Source: GW2011-AR18 sp038046085
GTDB taxonomy: Archaea > Nanobdellota > Nanobdellia > SCGC-AAA011-G17 > GW2011-AR18
Assembly (NCBI GenBank): GCA_038046085.1
Contig: JBBSWW010000015.1
Coordinates: 1-26,626, forward strand
Length of the DNA stretch: 26,626 nt
Direction of reading: 5' to 3'
The position numbers were made by a program, and so were the translations under genes. The notes below the pieces were generated by a model, which did not search any database, had not been told where the DNA came from, and worked only from the letters and a program-made list of their open reading frames with translations. This document shows, in pieces, positions 1 through 8,247 of this stretch. How positions within the stretch are numbered: the first letter of the stretch is position 1; the number at the start of each line of letters is the position of its first letter.

Positions 1-2
1 TT

Positions 3-53
3 ATAGACAACCTCATTCCTATAAGTGGACAAAACGAGGCTTTATGGACTTAA
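3..53 (+). other. Possible 3' end of a gene upstream of the window
   Basis: One frame is open from the window edge to a TAA at 51-53 and reads IDNLIPISGQNEALWT. It ends just before the TATA box of the next gene, which is where an upstream gene would be expected to stop. A second frame is also open from position 2 to 121, so the assignment is uncertain; about 17 codons are too few to name a family. Confidence 0.2.
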
Positions 54-70
54 TAATTCAATTCAGTAAG

Positions 71-78
71 CTTATATA
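71..78 (+). promoter_or_regulatory. TATA box of the 945-aa surface protein gene
   Basis: CTTATATA is centred about 25.5 nt upstream of the ATG at 100, the spacing expected if transcription starts at or next to the start codon (leaderless mRNA). There is no Shine-Dalgarno sequence before this ATG. Confidence 0.55.
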
Positions 79-99
79 TCGCTTATCTCCAATAAATTT

Positions 100-2937
100 A
101 TGTCTAAAAGGGTGGCTTTAATCGTTATAATACTCCTAGGACTATTATCGTTTTTTTCTTTAATTAATCATTTTTCTAATAAGGAGATTTTCAATATTCC
201 TACTGGTAATATCATAGGTTCGTCATTAAGTTCCCAACAAACTTTAAGAGAGATAAAGAAGGACCAGACATTTACTGTAGATATAGAAACTTTTAGACCT
301 ATATCCTATTTTATTGTAAAATATCCATTAAAAGCCAAGGATGTACAAGATGACAAGATAATCTTGCAGCAAGAAAATAATAATTATGAAGTAGGTATTA
401 ACAAGGAGACGAATATTTATTTCAAAAACACTGAAGGAATAGTAGTTGGTGGGGCTGCAATAAAATTATTAAAAGTTGATAAAGGCATTGCAACATTAAG
501 CATAAATAATCTTGATATTGCAAATGCAAAAAAAACTTCTGGAAATACAAATGCCTGTACTGGAAATAATTGTACAACAATTATCAATAATAATTGTGGA
601 AATGAATATGCAACTTCAAAATATGGATTTTCAAAATGTGAAAACGGGAAAGTAATAGCCTTAAATAAATATCTTACTCTAAGGTGGAAAAACCCTATAC
701 CCCAAGATGGAAAACATTACGTAATAGTTTTCAGGGATATTACAGCACATCCCAAACCATTGCAGGGAGATCCTAACTATGTTGGTGTAAGATTATATAA
801 AACAGAAAATGGACAGAGAACTTCAACATTCCAGAGACCAGAATGGGAGATACCCCTACAAGCAGGACAAAAAGATTATAAAATTCCAGAATCCAAATTC
901 AAACCAATAGTAAATGACTTAGGCTGGAAATCATCATTATGTTTTTCAACAAACTGGTTATCAGATGATCACACATATGAATGGTGGATAGAAAGAAGAG
1001 ATACTCCTGTAACAATACCAAGTGATGGTTGTTATATGACAAAAGGTGTAGGTCATGGAAACAATTTTATTCCAAGAGAGGAGTTTACAATAGACTTGTA
1101 TGGACATGGTTTATGGACTGATTTTGGTCCTGGTTGTTCACGTCCTGATCTAGCTTCAAAGAATAATTATGGTATGGAAGCTAAATTCCATATAGGTTAT
1201 ACACTTCTTAAATATTATAGTGCAGACATGATTTATAGAATGAACCCTAATTATAGATCCGCATTCTATGCACGTCCTTCTATTCATACATCTCTTAGGT
1301 ATCAAGATCCTGTTCAGTTCTATCCTACTGGTGTTTTTATGCATAGCGTCCCAGTACTTGGTGATAGTGTAATGCCGGGTATGGAACCACAGATGCTTGG
1401 ATGGAATTTTTTCTCAGATGATAACGCAGTAAATTATTTGAGACAGCCTGTTGTTCTCAATCCAAGAGCAGGAGTATCTCAAGAGAGTGTTACTGACAAA
1501 GTTTGTGAAGATGAAACTCATCAAGGTGTAAAAAAAAGTCTGCAATACTCAACTGTCAATGGTAAAGCTTTTTCATATCTCGGTTTTTCTTCTATGATGA
1601 AAACTTTCAAGATAAAAGACACTACAGATTTTATAAGGCTTAGCAGCATTTCAAGCATGTCAGATAATGAAGCCAGGAATATAATTGAAGAAACTTCACC
1701 AAATGAATATTGTACTTTTGGAAGACGTGAAATAAATCTTGATAATGCTGAAGCAAGAAAATATTTCTTAAGTTTAATATTTAAATATCATGGTTTTTCA
1801 GATTCTTATAAAGATCAACTTCCTATAGCATCAAAAAAAATTATAGAAGATTCTTTCAATATAAAACCCGCGAATACCCCTGATATAAACCAAAAACCTT
1901 ACATGGGTCTATATATTGATAATATACAAATGCGTCCAGATAATCGTGTTTTCCTAAAGACAAACAAAAATCCATCTGAATTATTTACTAATTTCAATAG
2001 ATGCACTAAAAACCGTCCTGCACCAATAAACAAACTGTTTGGTGTTCCTAATTCACAATCGCCTACTCTTTTGCCTGGAGAATATTGGGCTTGTACTATT
2101 GAACAAGAAAGTCTTTTAGGATATACTGGATTACTTAGTGAAGCTAAGACCTTATTAAATCAACGTCAGCTTATGGCTAATATTCAATATGGTGATGATT
2201 ATTCTATTGAAAGAAACATTCCAATACTTGATCAATATTTAACTCATGCTGACACTATTTCAGTACAGCAATTTATTGGTACTGGTGACCCCAATTATCT
2301 ATACTTTTCTGATAGTGTACATTTAAAGAATGTAATTGACATCCTTGATTATGTAGCAAATGTTAAAAGAAAGGGATCTGTAACAGAAATGTATGTTAAC
2401 CAGATAGAGGGAAAACCAGATATTTTACTCACTACTTATTCAGCATTTTTACTTGCAGCTAACGAAAAATCTTTATTGTTCACTATCCCTAATAGAAATG
2501 AGGCTGGAGCGCATCAAACACCTATATGGTCTTTTATTCAGGAAATTGCTACTGGGAAACCTTTAGCAAGATATACAAGTGTCTCATATGGCAACAATTG
2601 TCTGTATGCAACACGTGAATATGAAAATGCTTTCACAATATTCAATTTAGGAAGTGGTGCTAATCCAAGGCCGAAAAATGATAATTGTGTATTAAATATA
2701 CATAATACTCATACAGGATATATAGATGCGAGGACAGGACAAGCGAGCAATTCAATACAATTACAACCAACAGAAGGAACAGTATTATTCAGGCCTGATG
2801 TAATAAGACCAGTAATGGATCATATAGGTAATGTAAATCTTAATAAAAGAAATTATGATTGCACTGGAACTATATATGAATCTATCCTGGTTCCTGATGT
2901 TCCTGCAAATGCTAAGGATAATATAATTACACCTTAA
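100..2937 (+). CDS. Membrane-anchored exoprotein, glycoside-hydrolase-like C-terminus
   Basis: A 945-residue protein with one N-terminal hydrophobic segment (about residues 4-24) followed by TGNIIG, so it is probably anchored or exported and faces outward. A Cys-containing stretch (CTGNNC, then NNC) lies near residue 150. The middle is rich in Trp, Tyr and His, for example DLYGHGLWTDFGPGC. The last third contains YMGLYIDNIQ, then LLTTYSAFLLAANEKSLLF, and finally REYENAFTIFNLGSG ahead of a beta-rich tail with GYIDARTG and GTVLFRPD. This order recalls putative TIM-barrel glycosidases (GHL15-like), in which a 'LDN' strand is followed by an 'R-Y-NG-VLVNP' C-terminal beta-sandwich. That resemblance is from memory of family patterns, and catalytic acids cannot be assigned. 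The next gene starts 4 nt downstream, so the two probably form one operon. Confidence 0.75.
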   Translation: MSKRVALIVIILLGLLSFFSLINHFSNKEIFNIPTGNIIGSSLSSQQTLREIKKDQTFTVDIETFRPISYFIVKYPLKAKDVQDDKIILQQENNNYEVGINKETNIYFKNTEGIVVGGAAIKLLKVDKGIATLSINNLDIANAKKTSGNTNACTGNNCTTIINNNCGNEYATSKYGFSKCENGKVIALNKYLTLRWKNPIPQDGKHYVIVFRDITAHPKPLQGDPNYVGVRLYKTENGQRTSTFQRPEWEIPLQAGQKDYKIPESKFKPIVNDLGWKSSLCFSTNWLSDDHTYEWWIERRDTPVTIPSDGCYMTKGVGHGNNFIPREEFTIDLYGHGLWTDFGPGCSRPDLASKNNYGMEAKFHIGYTLLKYYSADMIYRMNPNYRSAFYARPSIHTSLRYQDPVQFYPTGVFMHSVPVLGDSVMPGMEPQMLGWNFFSDDNAVNYLRQPVVLNPRAGVSQESVTDKVCEDETHQGVKKSLQYSTVNGKAFSYLGFSSMMKTFKIKDTTDFIRLSSISSMSDNEARNIIEETSPNEYCTFGRREINLDNAEARKYFLSLIFKYHGFSDSYKDQLPIASKKIIEDSFNIKPANTPDINQKPYMGLYIDNIQMRPDNRVFLKTNKNPSELFTNFNRCTKNRPAPINKLFGVPNSQSPTLLPGEYWACTIEQESLLGYTGLLSEAKTLLNQRQLMANIQYGDDYSIERNIPILDQYLTHADTISVQQFIGTGDPNYLYFSDSVHLKNVIDILDYVANVKRKGSVTEMYVNQIEGKPDILLTTYSAFLLAANEKSLLFTIPNRNEAGAHQTPIWSFIQEIATGKPLARYTSVSYGNNCLYATREYENAFTIFNLGSGANPRPKNDNCVLNIHNTHTGYIDARTGQASNSIQLQPTEGTVLFRPDVIRPVMDHIGNVNLNKRNYDCTGTIYESILVPDVPANAKDNIITP

Positions 2938-2941
2938 AAAA

Positions 2942-4231
2942 ATGAAAACTAAAAAAAATCTCAAAAAAAGCGGAAATATTCTTTTTAAGATCGGAATATT
3001 GTCAGTGGTTCTGCTGCTGATAATAGGAATTGCTGATCTAGTAAACTACAATATAACAGGCAAAGCAGTGCTTACAAAGGATTTTAATATAGAATCTATC
3101 TCTAAATTAAATCCATTATCTAATCTGGAAAAAACATCAGCAGTTCTTCCAAAAATTAGTGAAGGATCAAAAAAGGAAAATCTTAATTATGATAATCTTA
3201 AATTTGGTATTAATGCTGTTCCTGTTAAACTTCCTGATGATAAAAAAGTTGGGGATTTAAGTTCTTATACTATAGATGTTGTTTTTTATCTTAATACTAG
3301 CATGAGAGAGGATAAGTATTATCCTTGGTATCCATTAGTTGCTGAATATTCTGGCGGTTCAAAGAAGGGAACAGATAAAGGACGATATATACTTTCATTA
3401 ACATCGAAGAGCTCTCTTGTTTTCACAATAAACTCTAAAGGAGCACCAAACAATATTATCACAGTGCAAGGAGATTATGATAAGAAATGGACTCACGTAA
3501 TAGTTATTGTTGATAACTTAAGATTGACACAAAAAGTTAGATTATATACTGATGGAAAATTAAAGGCTACAAGCGATATATATCCAATAGATAAAACCAG
3601 CAAGGATTATGATTTACTAATTGGTGCATTGCCTAATAATTATGGGACAGTGGCTCCTATAGAATATTTTTCAGGAATAATAAAATACGTAAATTTATAT
3701 AAAAAATCATTAACTGAAGAGGAAATCAAATCACTATTTATAGAACAAAAAGTTCAATGCATAAAAGATATTGAATGTAATATCAAAGGTCAATCTTGTG
3801 TAAATAATGTATGCCTGTTTAAGGTATCTGATGGATATCCTGTTAGTAATACATCACTAAATAATGTTTCAGAGGATAATAAAGAACTAATAAATATACA
3901 AACCAACAATCCTACAAACAGCGGTTCAAGTTCAGGAAGCGGTGGAGGTTCTGGTGGAAGAAGTAGTTCAAGCAGTGATACTAACACTCCTATAATTGAC
4001 TCAAATGATCAACAAAAACAGGAACTCTCTTTTGGCGATTCTAAAGTCTCATCATTAGGATCAGAAAATAACCAACAACAGGTTCAGGATAATTCAGGTG
4101 TAAAAACTATAATCCCTAAAATAAGTGATGAACCTAAACAAAACAGAAATATCTATTTAGCAATAAGCTTATTATTAGTCTCTGGAGGAATAACAGGACT
4201 ATATTTCATGCTCAGAAATAAACCTGAATAA
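2942..4231 (+). CDS. LamG-like surface protein anchored at both ends
   Basis: A 429-residue protein. Residues about 13-32 form a transmembrane segment followed at once by NITGKAV, a motif seen after the membrane segment of other proteins here. Residues about 100-255 read as a LamG/concanavalin-like jelly roll: YTIDVVFYLN, WTHVIVIVDN, VRLYTDGKL, then FSGIIKYVNLYKKSLTEEEI, which matches the usual end of a LamG domain. A four-Cys module follows (CIKDIEC, then GQSCVNNVC). Then comes a Gly/Ser-rich linker (about 320-350), a Gln/Asn-rich stretch, and a C-terminal transmembrane helix ending in RNKPE. The most likely topology is a large extracellular part held by both ends. LamG domains usually bind glycans or proteins. 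It starts 4 nt after the preceding gene and has no visible Shine-Dalgarno. Confidence 0.8.
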   Translation: MKTKKNLKKSGNILFKIGILSVVLLLIIGIADLVNYNITGKAVLTKDFNIESISKLNPLSNLEKTSAVLPKISEGSKKENLNYDNLKFGINAVPVKLPDDKKVGDLSSYTIDVVFYLNTSMREDKYYPWYPLVAEYSGGSKKGTDKGRYILSLTSKSSLVFTINSKGAPNNIITVQGDYDKKWTHVIVIVDNLRLTQKVRLYTDGKLKATSDIYPIDKTSKDYDLLIGALPNNYGTVAPIEYFSGIIKYVNLYKKSLTEEEIKSLFIEQKVQCIKDIECNIKGQSCVNNVCLFKVSDGYPVSNTSLNNVSEDNKELINIQTNNPTNSGSSSGSGGGSGGRSSSSSDTNTPIIDSNDQQKQELSFGDSKVSSLGSENNQQQVQDNSGVKTIIPKISDEPKQNRNIYLAISLLLVSGGITGLYFMLRNKPE

Positions 4232-4260
4232 ATTTTTTACGTCTTGGAGAACAGGCTTTA

Positions 4261-4282
4261 TACTATAGTAAAGATTTTAAAT
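4261..4282 (+). promoter_or_regulatory. Promoter of the M23-like lipoprotein gene with a 10-nt palindrome
   Basis: TTTTAAAT (4275-4282) sits about 25 nt upstream of the ATG at 4303 and supports that start over the upstream TTG at 4288. The perfect palindrome TACTATAGTA (4261-4270) lies directly upstream of the TATA box and could be an activator or repressor site. Confidence 0.45.
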
Positions 4283-4302
4283 CATCTTTGATAAGTATTT
4301 AT

Positions 4303-4914
4303 ATGAAATTTGGGATATACTGTGTAATATTGTTATTGCTTGTAGCATGCACTCCTGTATATCCTGAGACTACTGCAACTCCTGAATTGAGGTTTATATG
4401 GGATTATCCTCTTAATGAATCAAATATTATTGGTATGGGTCCTTTTGGTGTCACTGAATCTAATGATGAGATTGCTACTGAATTAGAGATACACACTAAA
4501 AAATGGCACGATCCTATTTATGCTATGACCTCTGGTGTTGTTCTTGAAATTCAGGAAGAAAAAAACCCTCAGGAAAAAAATACTGTCCAGGGTGTATGGA
4601 TAAAACATGGGCATAATGTTCTTTTGAAATATGTTCATGTATATAATGTCTCAGTTGAAGAGGGTGATATTATCCATGTTGGTGATGTTATTGGTTATAC
4701 TACTAAATTTAGGGATTATGGTTTTTTTGAAGTAGAATTAAGGATTAAGGACGGAGATAAAGTTTATGCTTATCCTTTTTACGATTATTGTGACTCTGAT
4801 TGTAAAGAGCTTCTTGCCCCTTTATGGTATAATAAAGATCTTCAGTACGGGAGAAATCTTAAGATTCCGTGGAAAGTTATTGATCGTTATGAAGTTAATT
4901 CTCATCTGATGTAA
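4303..4914 (+). CDS. Lipoprotein with degenerate M23 (LytM-like) domain
   Basis: I chose ATG 4303 over an in-frame TTG at 4288: it gives a compact lipoprotein signal (MKFGIYCVILLLLVACTP, lipobox LVAC) and fits the TATA spacing. The product is 203 aa. From about residue 60 the fold signature of M23 peptidases is clear: HDPIYAMTSGVVLEI, LLKYVHVYNVSVEEGD, VHVGDVIG-like turns, and a final FFEVELRI strand. M23 enzymes need HxxxD and HxH zinc/catalytic motifs. Here the HxxxD position reads ATELE and the HxH position reads FFE, so only the His in YVHV remains. The domain is therefore probably not a working zinc peptidase and may instead bind or scaffold, as inactive LytM proteins do in bacteria. It follows two other surface-protein genes on the same strand but has its own promoter. 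Confidence 0.7.
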   Translation: MKFGIYCVILLLLVACTPVYPETTATPELRFIWDYPLNESNIIGMGPFGVTESNDEIATELEIHTKKWHDPIYAMTSGVVLEIQEEKNPQEKNTVQGVWIKHGHNVLLKYVHVYNVSVEEGDIIHVGDVIGYTTKFRDYGFFEVELRIKDGDKVYAYPFYDYCDSDCKELLAPLWYNKDLQYGRNLKIPWKVIDRYEVNSHLM

Positions 4915-4950
4915 AAAAATAAATCTGCATCTTGATAACAGTAAGGATGA

Positions 4951-5075
4951 TTTAATATATAACTTATTACAATTAAGAATTAAGATAAAATCTTGTCATA
5001 CAAAGGAACATCAGCATGATATTGATGTACTCGTTTTGTACGCACAATAGGCGTGCAGAACTTAAAAATTAATAA
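4951..5075 (+). other. Structured intergenic stretch, possible small RNA
   Basis: Between two convergent genes there is a TATA-like stretch (TTTAATATATAA, about 4951-4962). About 26 nt further on is a hairpin AAGAT-AAA-ATCTT (4982-4994), then ACATCA/TGATGT (5008-5013 and 5023-5028), GTAC/GTAC (5027-5030 and 5038-5041) and GCAC/GTGC (5042-5045 and 5052-5055). The segment is more GC-rich than its surroundings. No clear C/D-box or other known RNA motif is present; it could also be a terminator region for the convergent genes. Confidence 0.2.
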
Positions 5076-5103
5076 GACAGATTTTCTAGGAGAAAAAATA
5101 TAA

Positions 5104-6066
5104 TTATTTTAAGTTAGGTACAACATTCAATTTATCTGTTAATTCCTTGGGAACTTTTATGTTTATTGAATTCCAGTCTTCATGAAAATACTTTACTCTG
5201 TTTATTCCTATTAGTGTAGTTGTTACACACCTATTTGATATAGAAAAATTAATTGCTGTTTGAACTATAGGAAAATTATATACTCTTATAATTTCTTTAA
5301 TTTTTTCTACCTCATTAATTAATTTATCCTTACCATAAATTTCTATTTGCTTCATTACTGCTTCAGGAAATTTATCAAAATCATTATTATTCCTGTATTT
5401 TCCTGCTAGAAAACCTCTTAATAATACTTCTCTAGTAATTATGGCAATATTTTCTTCTTCTGCTTTTTTGAATAATAAATCATTGGCTTCTTTATTTAAG
5501 ATATTGTAAATTACTTGGATTGATGCTAAACCATTGTATAATCTTTCTTTGCATATTTTAATGGCTTCTAAGCCTTCTATTGACTTATCTATGGAAATTC
5601 CATACCATAATATTCTTCCTTCTTTTCTGAATTCTTCTAGTATATCGAAAATTTTTCCCTCTTTTATACTATCTAAGCTTGGGTTATGCAATTGATACAA
5701 GAATATTTGTTTTAATCCAAGCCTCTTTAGGCTGTTTTCTAGATCACTTCTTAGAAATTCTTCACTAAAATCTTTTTCATTTATTCTTCCTTCTTCTATA
5801 TGCCTTCCGCATTTAGTAGCTATTAAGAATTTGTTATCATAATTTTTAATAAACTCTCCAATCCATTCTTCAACTCTACCATTTCCATACCTTGGTGCTG
5901 TATCTATCAATATTTTTGTGTTTAATGAATTATTTATAACTAATTTTAGTATATTAAATGATTCTTCTTTACTAATTCCACCATAAGCCTCTCCATGACC
6001 ATAAGTTCCCAATCCTATTGGAAATATTTTTTCTCCTGTCTTCCCGAAAACTTTTTCTTCAACCAT
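5104..6066 (-). CDS. Aldo/keto reductase
   Basis: A full-length (320 aa) NAD(P)H-dependent aldo/keto reductase of the TIM-barrel AKR family, expected in the cytoplasm. The N-terminus has the typical KTGEKIFPIGLGTYGHG. The catalytic tetrad can be placed as Asp in LIDTAPRYGNGRVEEWIG, Tyr in the same motif, Lys in FLIATKCG, and His in YQLHNPS. The C-terminal part carries the cofactor-binding pattern around SISNRCVTTTLIGINRV. The ATG directly follows the stop codon of the radical SAM gene (TAAATG), and GAGGG lies about 11 nt upstream, so it is the third gene of a sulfotransferase - radical SAM - AKR operon. The substrate cannot be read from sequence; the context suggests a small-molecule or glycan tailoring step. 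Confidence 0.9.
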   Translation of the reverse strand: MVEEKVFGKTGEKIFPIGLGTYGHGEAYGGISKEESFNILKLVINNSLNTKILIDTAPRYGNGRVEEWIGEFIKNYDNKFLIATKCGRHIEEGRINEKDFSEEFLRSDLENSLKRLGLKQIFLYQLHNPSLDSIKEGKIFDILEEFRKEGRILWYGISIDKSIEGLEAIKICKERLYNGLASIQVIYNILNKEANDLLFKKAEEENIAIITREVLLRGFLAGKYRNNNDFDKFPEAVMKQIEIYGKDKLINEVEKIKEIIRVYNFPIVQTAINFSISNRCVTTTLIGINRVKYFHEDWNSINIKVPKELTDKLNVVPNLK

Positions 6067-7395
6067 TTAAGCTTCCCTCTTTATTGTTATTGTGTAAGTG
6101 CCTAAACCAAGTATTTTATCAACATATTCCATTATTGTAGGATAATCTATTTCACAGAATCTTTCTATCCACAGTTTCTTAAGTTCCTCAGAATCAAAAA
6201 TATCAGTATCAAAACTATCATCTCCTTTCATCTCATTTCTTAATTTTTTAAAAGCAATAGAACCTGGAAACGGAATCATTGCTGAACAGAATATTTCTTC
6301 AAAACCTGTTTCTTCTTTTATTCTTCTAGCATGTTCATAAGTCCTGTCTAGAGATTCTTTAGTCTCACCAGGAAGCCCTAAAACAAATGAAGGCGTTACC
6401 CTAATACCAGAGGTACTAAGTTTTACTACTGCTTCTAGACTAGTACTTGGAGAAAAATTTCTTCCTTTGTATATACTTCTTGCTAATTCTTCATCTCCAG
6501 ATTCAACACCAACAAAAACATATTGAACATTTAATCTTTTTAATAAATTTATAGAATCATTATCAATTCCATCAGCAGTAGAAAAAACATGAAATACTGG
6601 ATTTAAATCATTAGGTTTGGTATCAGCTAGATTAACTAAAAATTCATGATTCTGCGTTATAGTATCACTAAAATCCACCAAATAATCTATGCCATGTCTT
6701 TCAGTTAATAAACGTACTTCATTCCATATTTTATTAGGATCTCTAAAATAAACTCCACGTTCAGGCTTAGTTCTTTCACAAAAAAGGCATCTGTATTTGC
6801 AACCTACATGAGTAAAAATGTTTGTCCCCCTATAACTCCAAGTTGGATGTTGTTTTTGAAAATTCAGAATATAGTCTTCAACATTTACTAAAGAACCCCT
6901 ATCTAATAATGGAAGATTATTAAAACTTGGTGTTCCATTAACTATCAAACCATCTCTTCTGCCTGATAAAATATCAAGAAAAGGCACCTCCCCATAACCA
7001 ACAGCAACATGATCAATAACATCAGAACTATGTCTCATAATTAATTCAGGTATTGCACTAGCATAAACACCACCAATAACAACTCTAGAACCTAAATTCT
7101 TAACTAACCTAGCAATTTTAAGTGCTGATTTATAATTAGGGGTTTTTGTGTCTATACCAACAACTGAATCAGGTCCGCAATTTTTATTAAGAACATCATT
7201 AATTTCATCCATTGACAATAATTCACCATCTAGTAAATTAACATCTAAATCGCTAAAATTAGCAGAGACATTATTGCCAATAGAAACTAAACCTAAAGGA
7301 ATATAACACCCAGAACGAGAATTACTTCCATAACCTTCATCCCTGGGTGGCTGTATAAGATAAACATTCCTAAACTTTGTTTCTGTAACTACCAC
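6067..7395 (-). CDS. B12-binding-type radical SAM protein
   Basis: A 442-aa protein with the layout of class B-like radical SAM enzymes: an N-terminal Rossmann-like cobalamin-binding-type domain (about residues 10-150, with YLIQPPRDEGYGS and IGGVYASAIPE) and a radical SAM core starting at THVGCKYRCLFCER (about residue 193), which contains the CX3CX2C cluster motif. The core continues with YVFVGVESGDEE and RVTPSFVLGLPGET, both typical of the fold. The DxHxxG motif of base-off cobalamin binding is not visible, as is common in this class. Translation starts with GTG at 7395, overlapping the end of the sulfotransferase gene by 7 nt, and ends one base before the AKR start, so the three genes are probably translationally coupled. 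The reaction is unknown; members of this group do methylations and rearrangements on natural products, lipids and RNA. Confidence 0.85.
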   Translation of the reverse strand: MVVTETKFRNVYLIQPPRDEGYGSNSRSGCYIPLGLVSIGNNVSANFSDLDVNLLDGELLSMDEINDVLNKNCGPDSVVGIDTKTPNYKSALKIARLVKNLGSRVVIGGVYASAIPELIMRHSSDVIDHVAVGYGEVPFLDILSGRRDGLIVNGTPSFNNLPLLDRGSLVNVEDYILNFQKQHPTWSYRGTNIFTHVGCKYRCLFCERTKPERGVYFRDPNKIWNEVRLLTERHGIDYLVDFSDTITQNHEFLVNLADTKPNDLNPVFHVFSTADGIDNDSINLLKRLNVQYVFVGVESGDEELARSIYKGRNFSPSTSLEAVVKLSTSGIRVTPSFVLGLPGETKESLDRTYEHARRIKEETGFEEIFCSAMIPFPGSIAFKKLRNEMKGDDSFDTDIFDSEELKKLWIERFCEIDYPTIMEYVDKILGLGTYTITIKREA

Positions 7396-8159
7396 TTTAT
7401 TTTACCACCCAGTCTTTTATAACCAAAATGTTCAATTAAAGGACCACATATTCTTGTAATAACTTCAATATCATAATTATCAATTTCACTAAACCTAATA
7501 TTATTCTTCGTCTTATCAATATCAGGCATTTCAAACTTTTCATAATCAAGCTGACAAAAACTCAGAATTTTTTTAAAAGTTTCATCAGAATTCTCTATAA
7601 TATCTTCATATCTTATTATCAAATAATTTTTTAGAAATTCTTTATGTGATAAAATAATAGTATTAGCATAAAACCATTGCTCTGATGCTTGTTCAATTGT
7701 TGTAAATTGTGATGGCATATTAGGATATCTATCATCTTTTTTTCTGCTTGAAACTATTGACTGAATATTTGAATATGGATCTCTAACAATAGAAATAAAA
7801 AAGGCATCTGGAAATATCTTTTGTAATAATCTAGCCCTCATAGTATCTGCAGGGCTTTTAGTTAAAAATCTCTCATTTGATTTATTATATTTAGAATAGA
7901 CATTTATTAAATTTTTAGAGATTTTATCGTTATAACTATTTTCATCTACCCAATAGCACATACGAAAATCAGGATGAGCCCATAACATGAACGTAACATG
8001 TCCAAAAAAATGTTTCATCTCTTTAGGCATATTATCTAAATCTTGCCCCTCAATAGTTGGACCACAAACATCAGGATGATTCAATAAAGCCTTCCATAGG
8101 AGAGTAGTACCTGTTTTTGGATTACCAAAGATAAATATTGGTTTAATTATGTTGTTCAT
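7389..8159 (-). CDS. Sulfotransferase-family protein (PAPS-dependent type)
   Basis: A 256-aa P-loop-like sulfotransferase. Near the N-terminus IFGNPKTGTTLLWKALLNHP is the 5'-phosphosulfate-binding loop, and FISIVRDPYSNIQSIVSS (about residues 124-141) is the 3'-phosphate-binding motif of PAPS sulfotransferases. The length fits the family, and there is no signal peptide, so it is expected in the cytoplasm, with the donor PAPS and an unknown hydroxyl or amine acceptor. It is the first gene of the three-gene operon and is transcribed divergently from the TrmB-like regulator. A TATA-like TTTCATATAA is centred about 26 nt before its ATG. No APS kinase or ATP sulfurylase gene is in the window, so the source of PAPS is an open point. 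Confidence 0.85.
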   Translation of the reverse strand: MNNIIKPIFIFGNPKTGTTLLWKALLNHPDVCGPTIEGQDLDNMPKEMKHFFGHVTFMLWAHPDFRMCYWVDENSYNDKISKNLINVYSKYNKSNERFLTKSPADTMRARLLQKIFPDAFFISIVRDPYSNIQSIVSSRKKDDRYPNMPSQFTTIEQASEQWFYANTIILSHKEFLKNYLIIRYEDIIENSDETFKKILSFCQLDYEKFEMPDIDKTKNNIRFSEIDNYDIEVITRICGPLIEHFGYKRLGGKIKW

Positions 8160-8247
8160 TCTAATAAATAATAAATTAGATTATATGAAATATAGTTGCT
8201 TTATGCTACAACAACACTTATAAAGTTTTATAATAGCTAAAATAATA
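8160..8247. promoter_or_regulatory. Divergent promoter region between sulfotransferase operon and TrmB gene
   Basis: The 88-nt gap holds a TATA box for each side: minus-strand TTTCATATAA (8181-8190) for the sulfotransferase operon and CTTATAAAG (8217-8225) for the regulator, each about 26 nt from its ATG. Between them lies an imperfect dyad, GTTG...CAAC (about 8194-8211), a plausible TrmB operator that would control both directions. Confidence 0.45.

Noticed and set aside
3915..3985. Gly/Ser-rich coding repeats here and at about 16285-16360 as mobile or regulatory repeats
   Set aside because: They encode flexible Ser/Gly linkers between an anchor and a domain; low-complexity coding sequence explains them.
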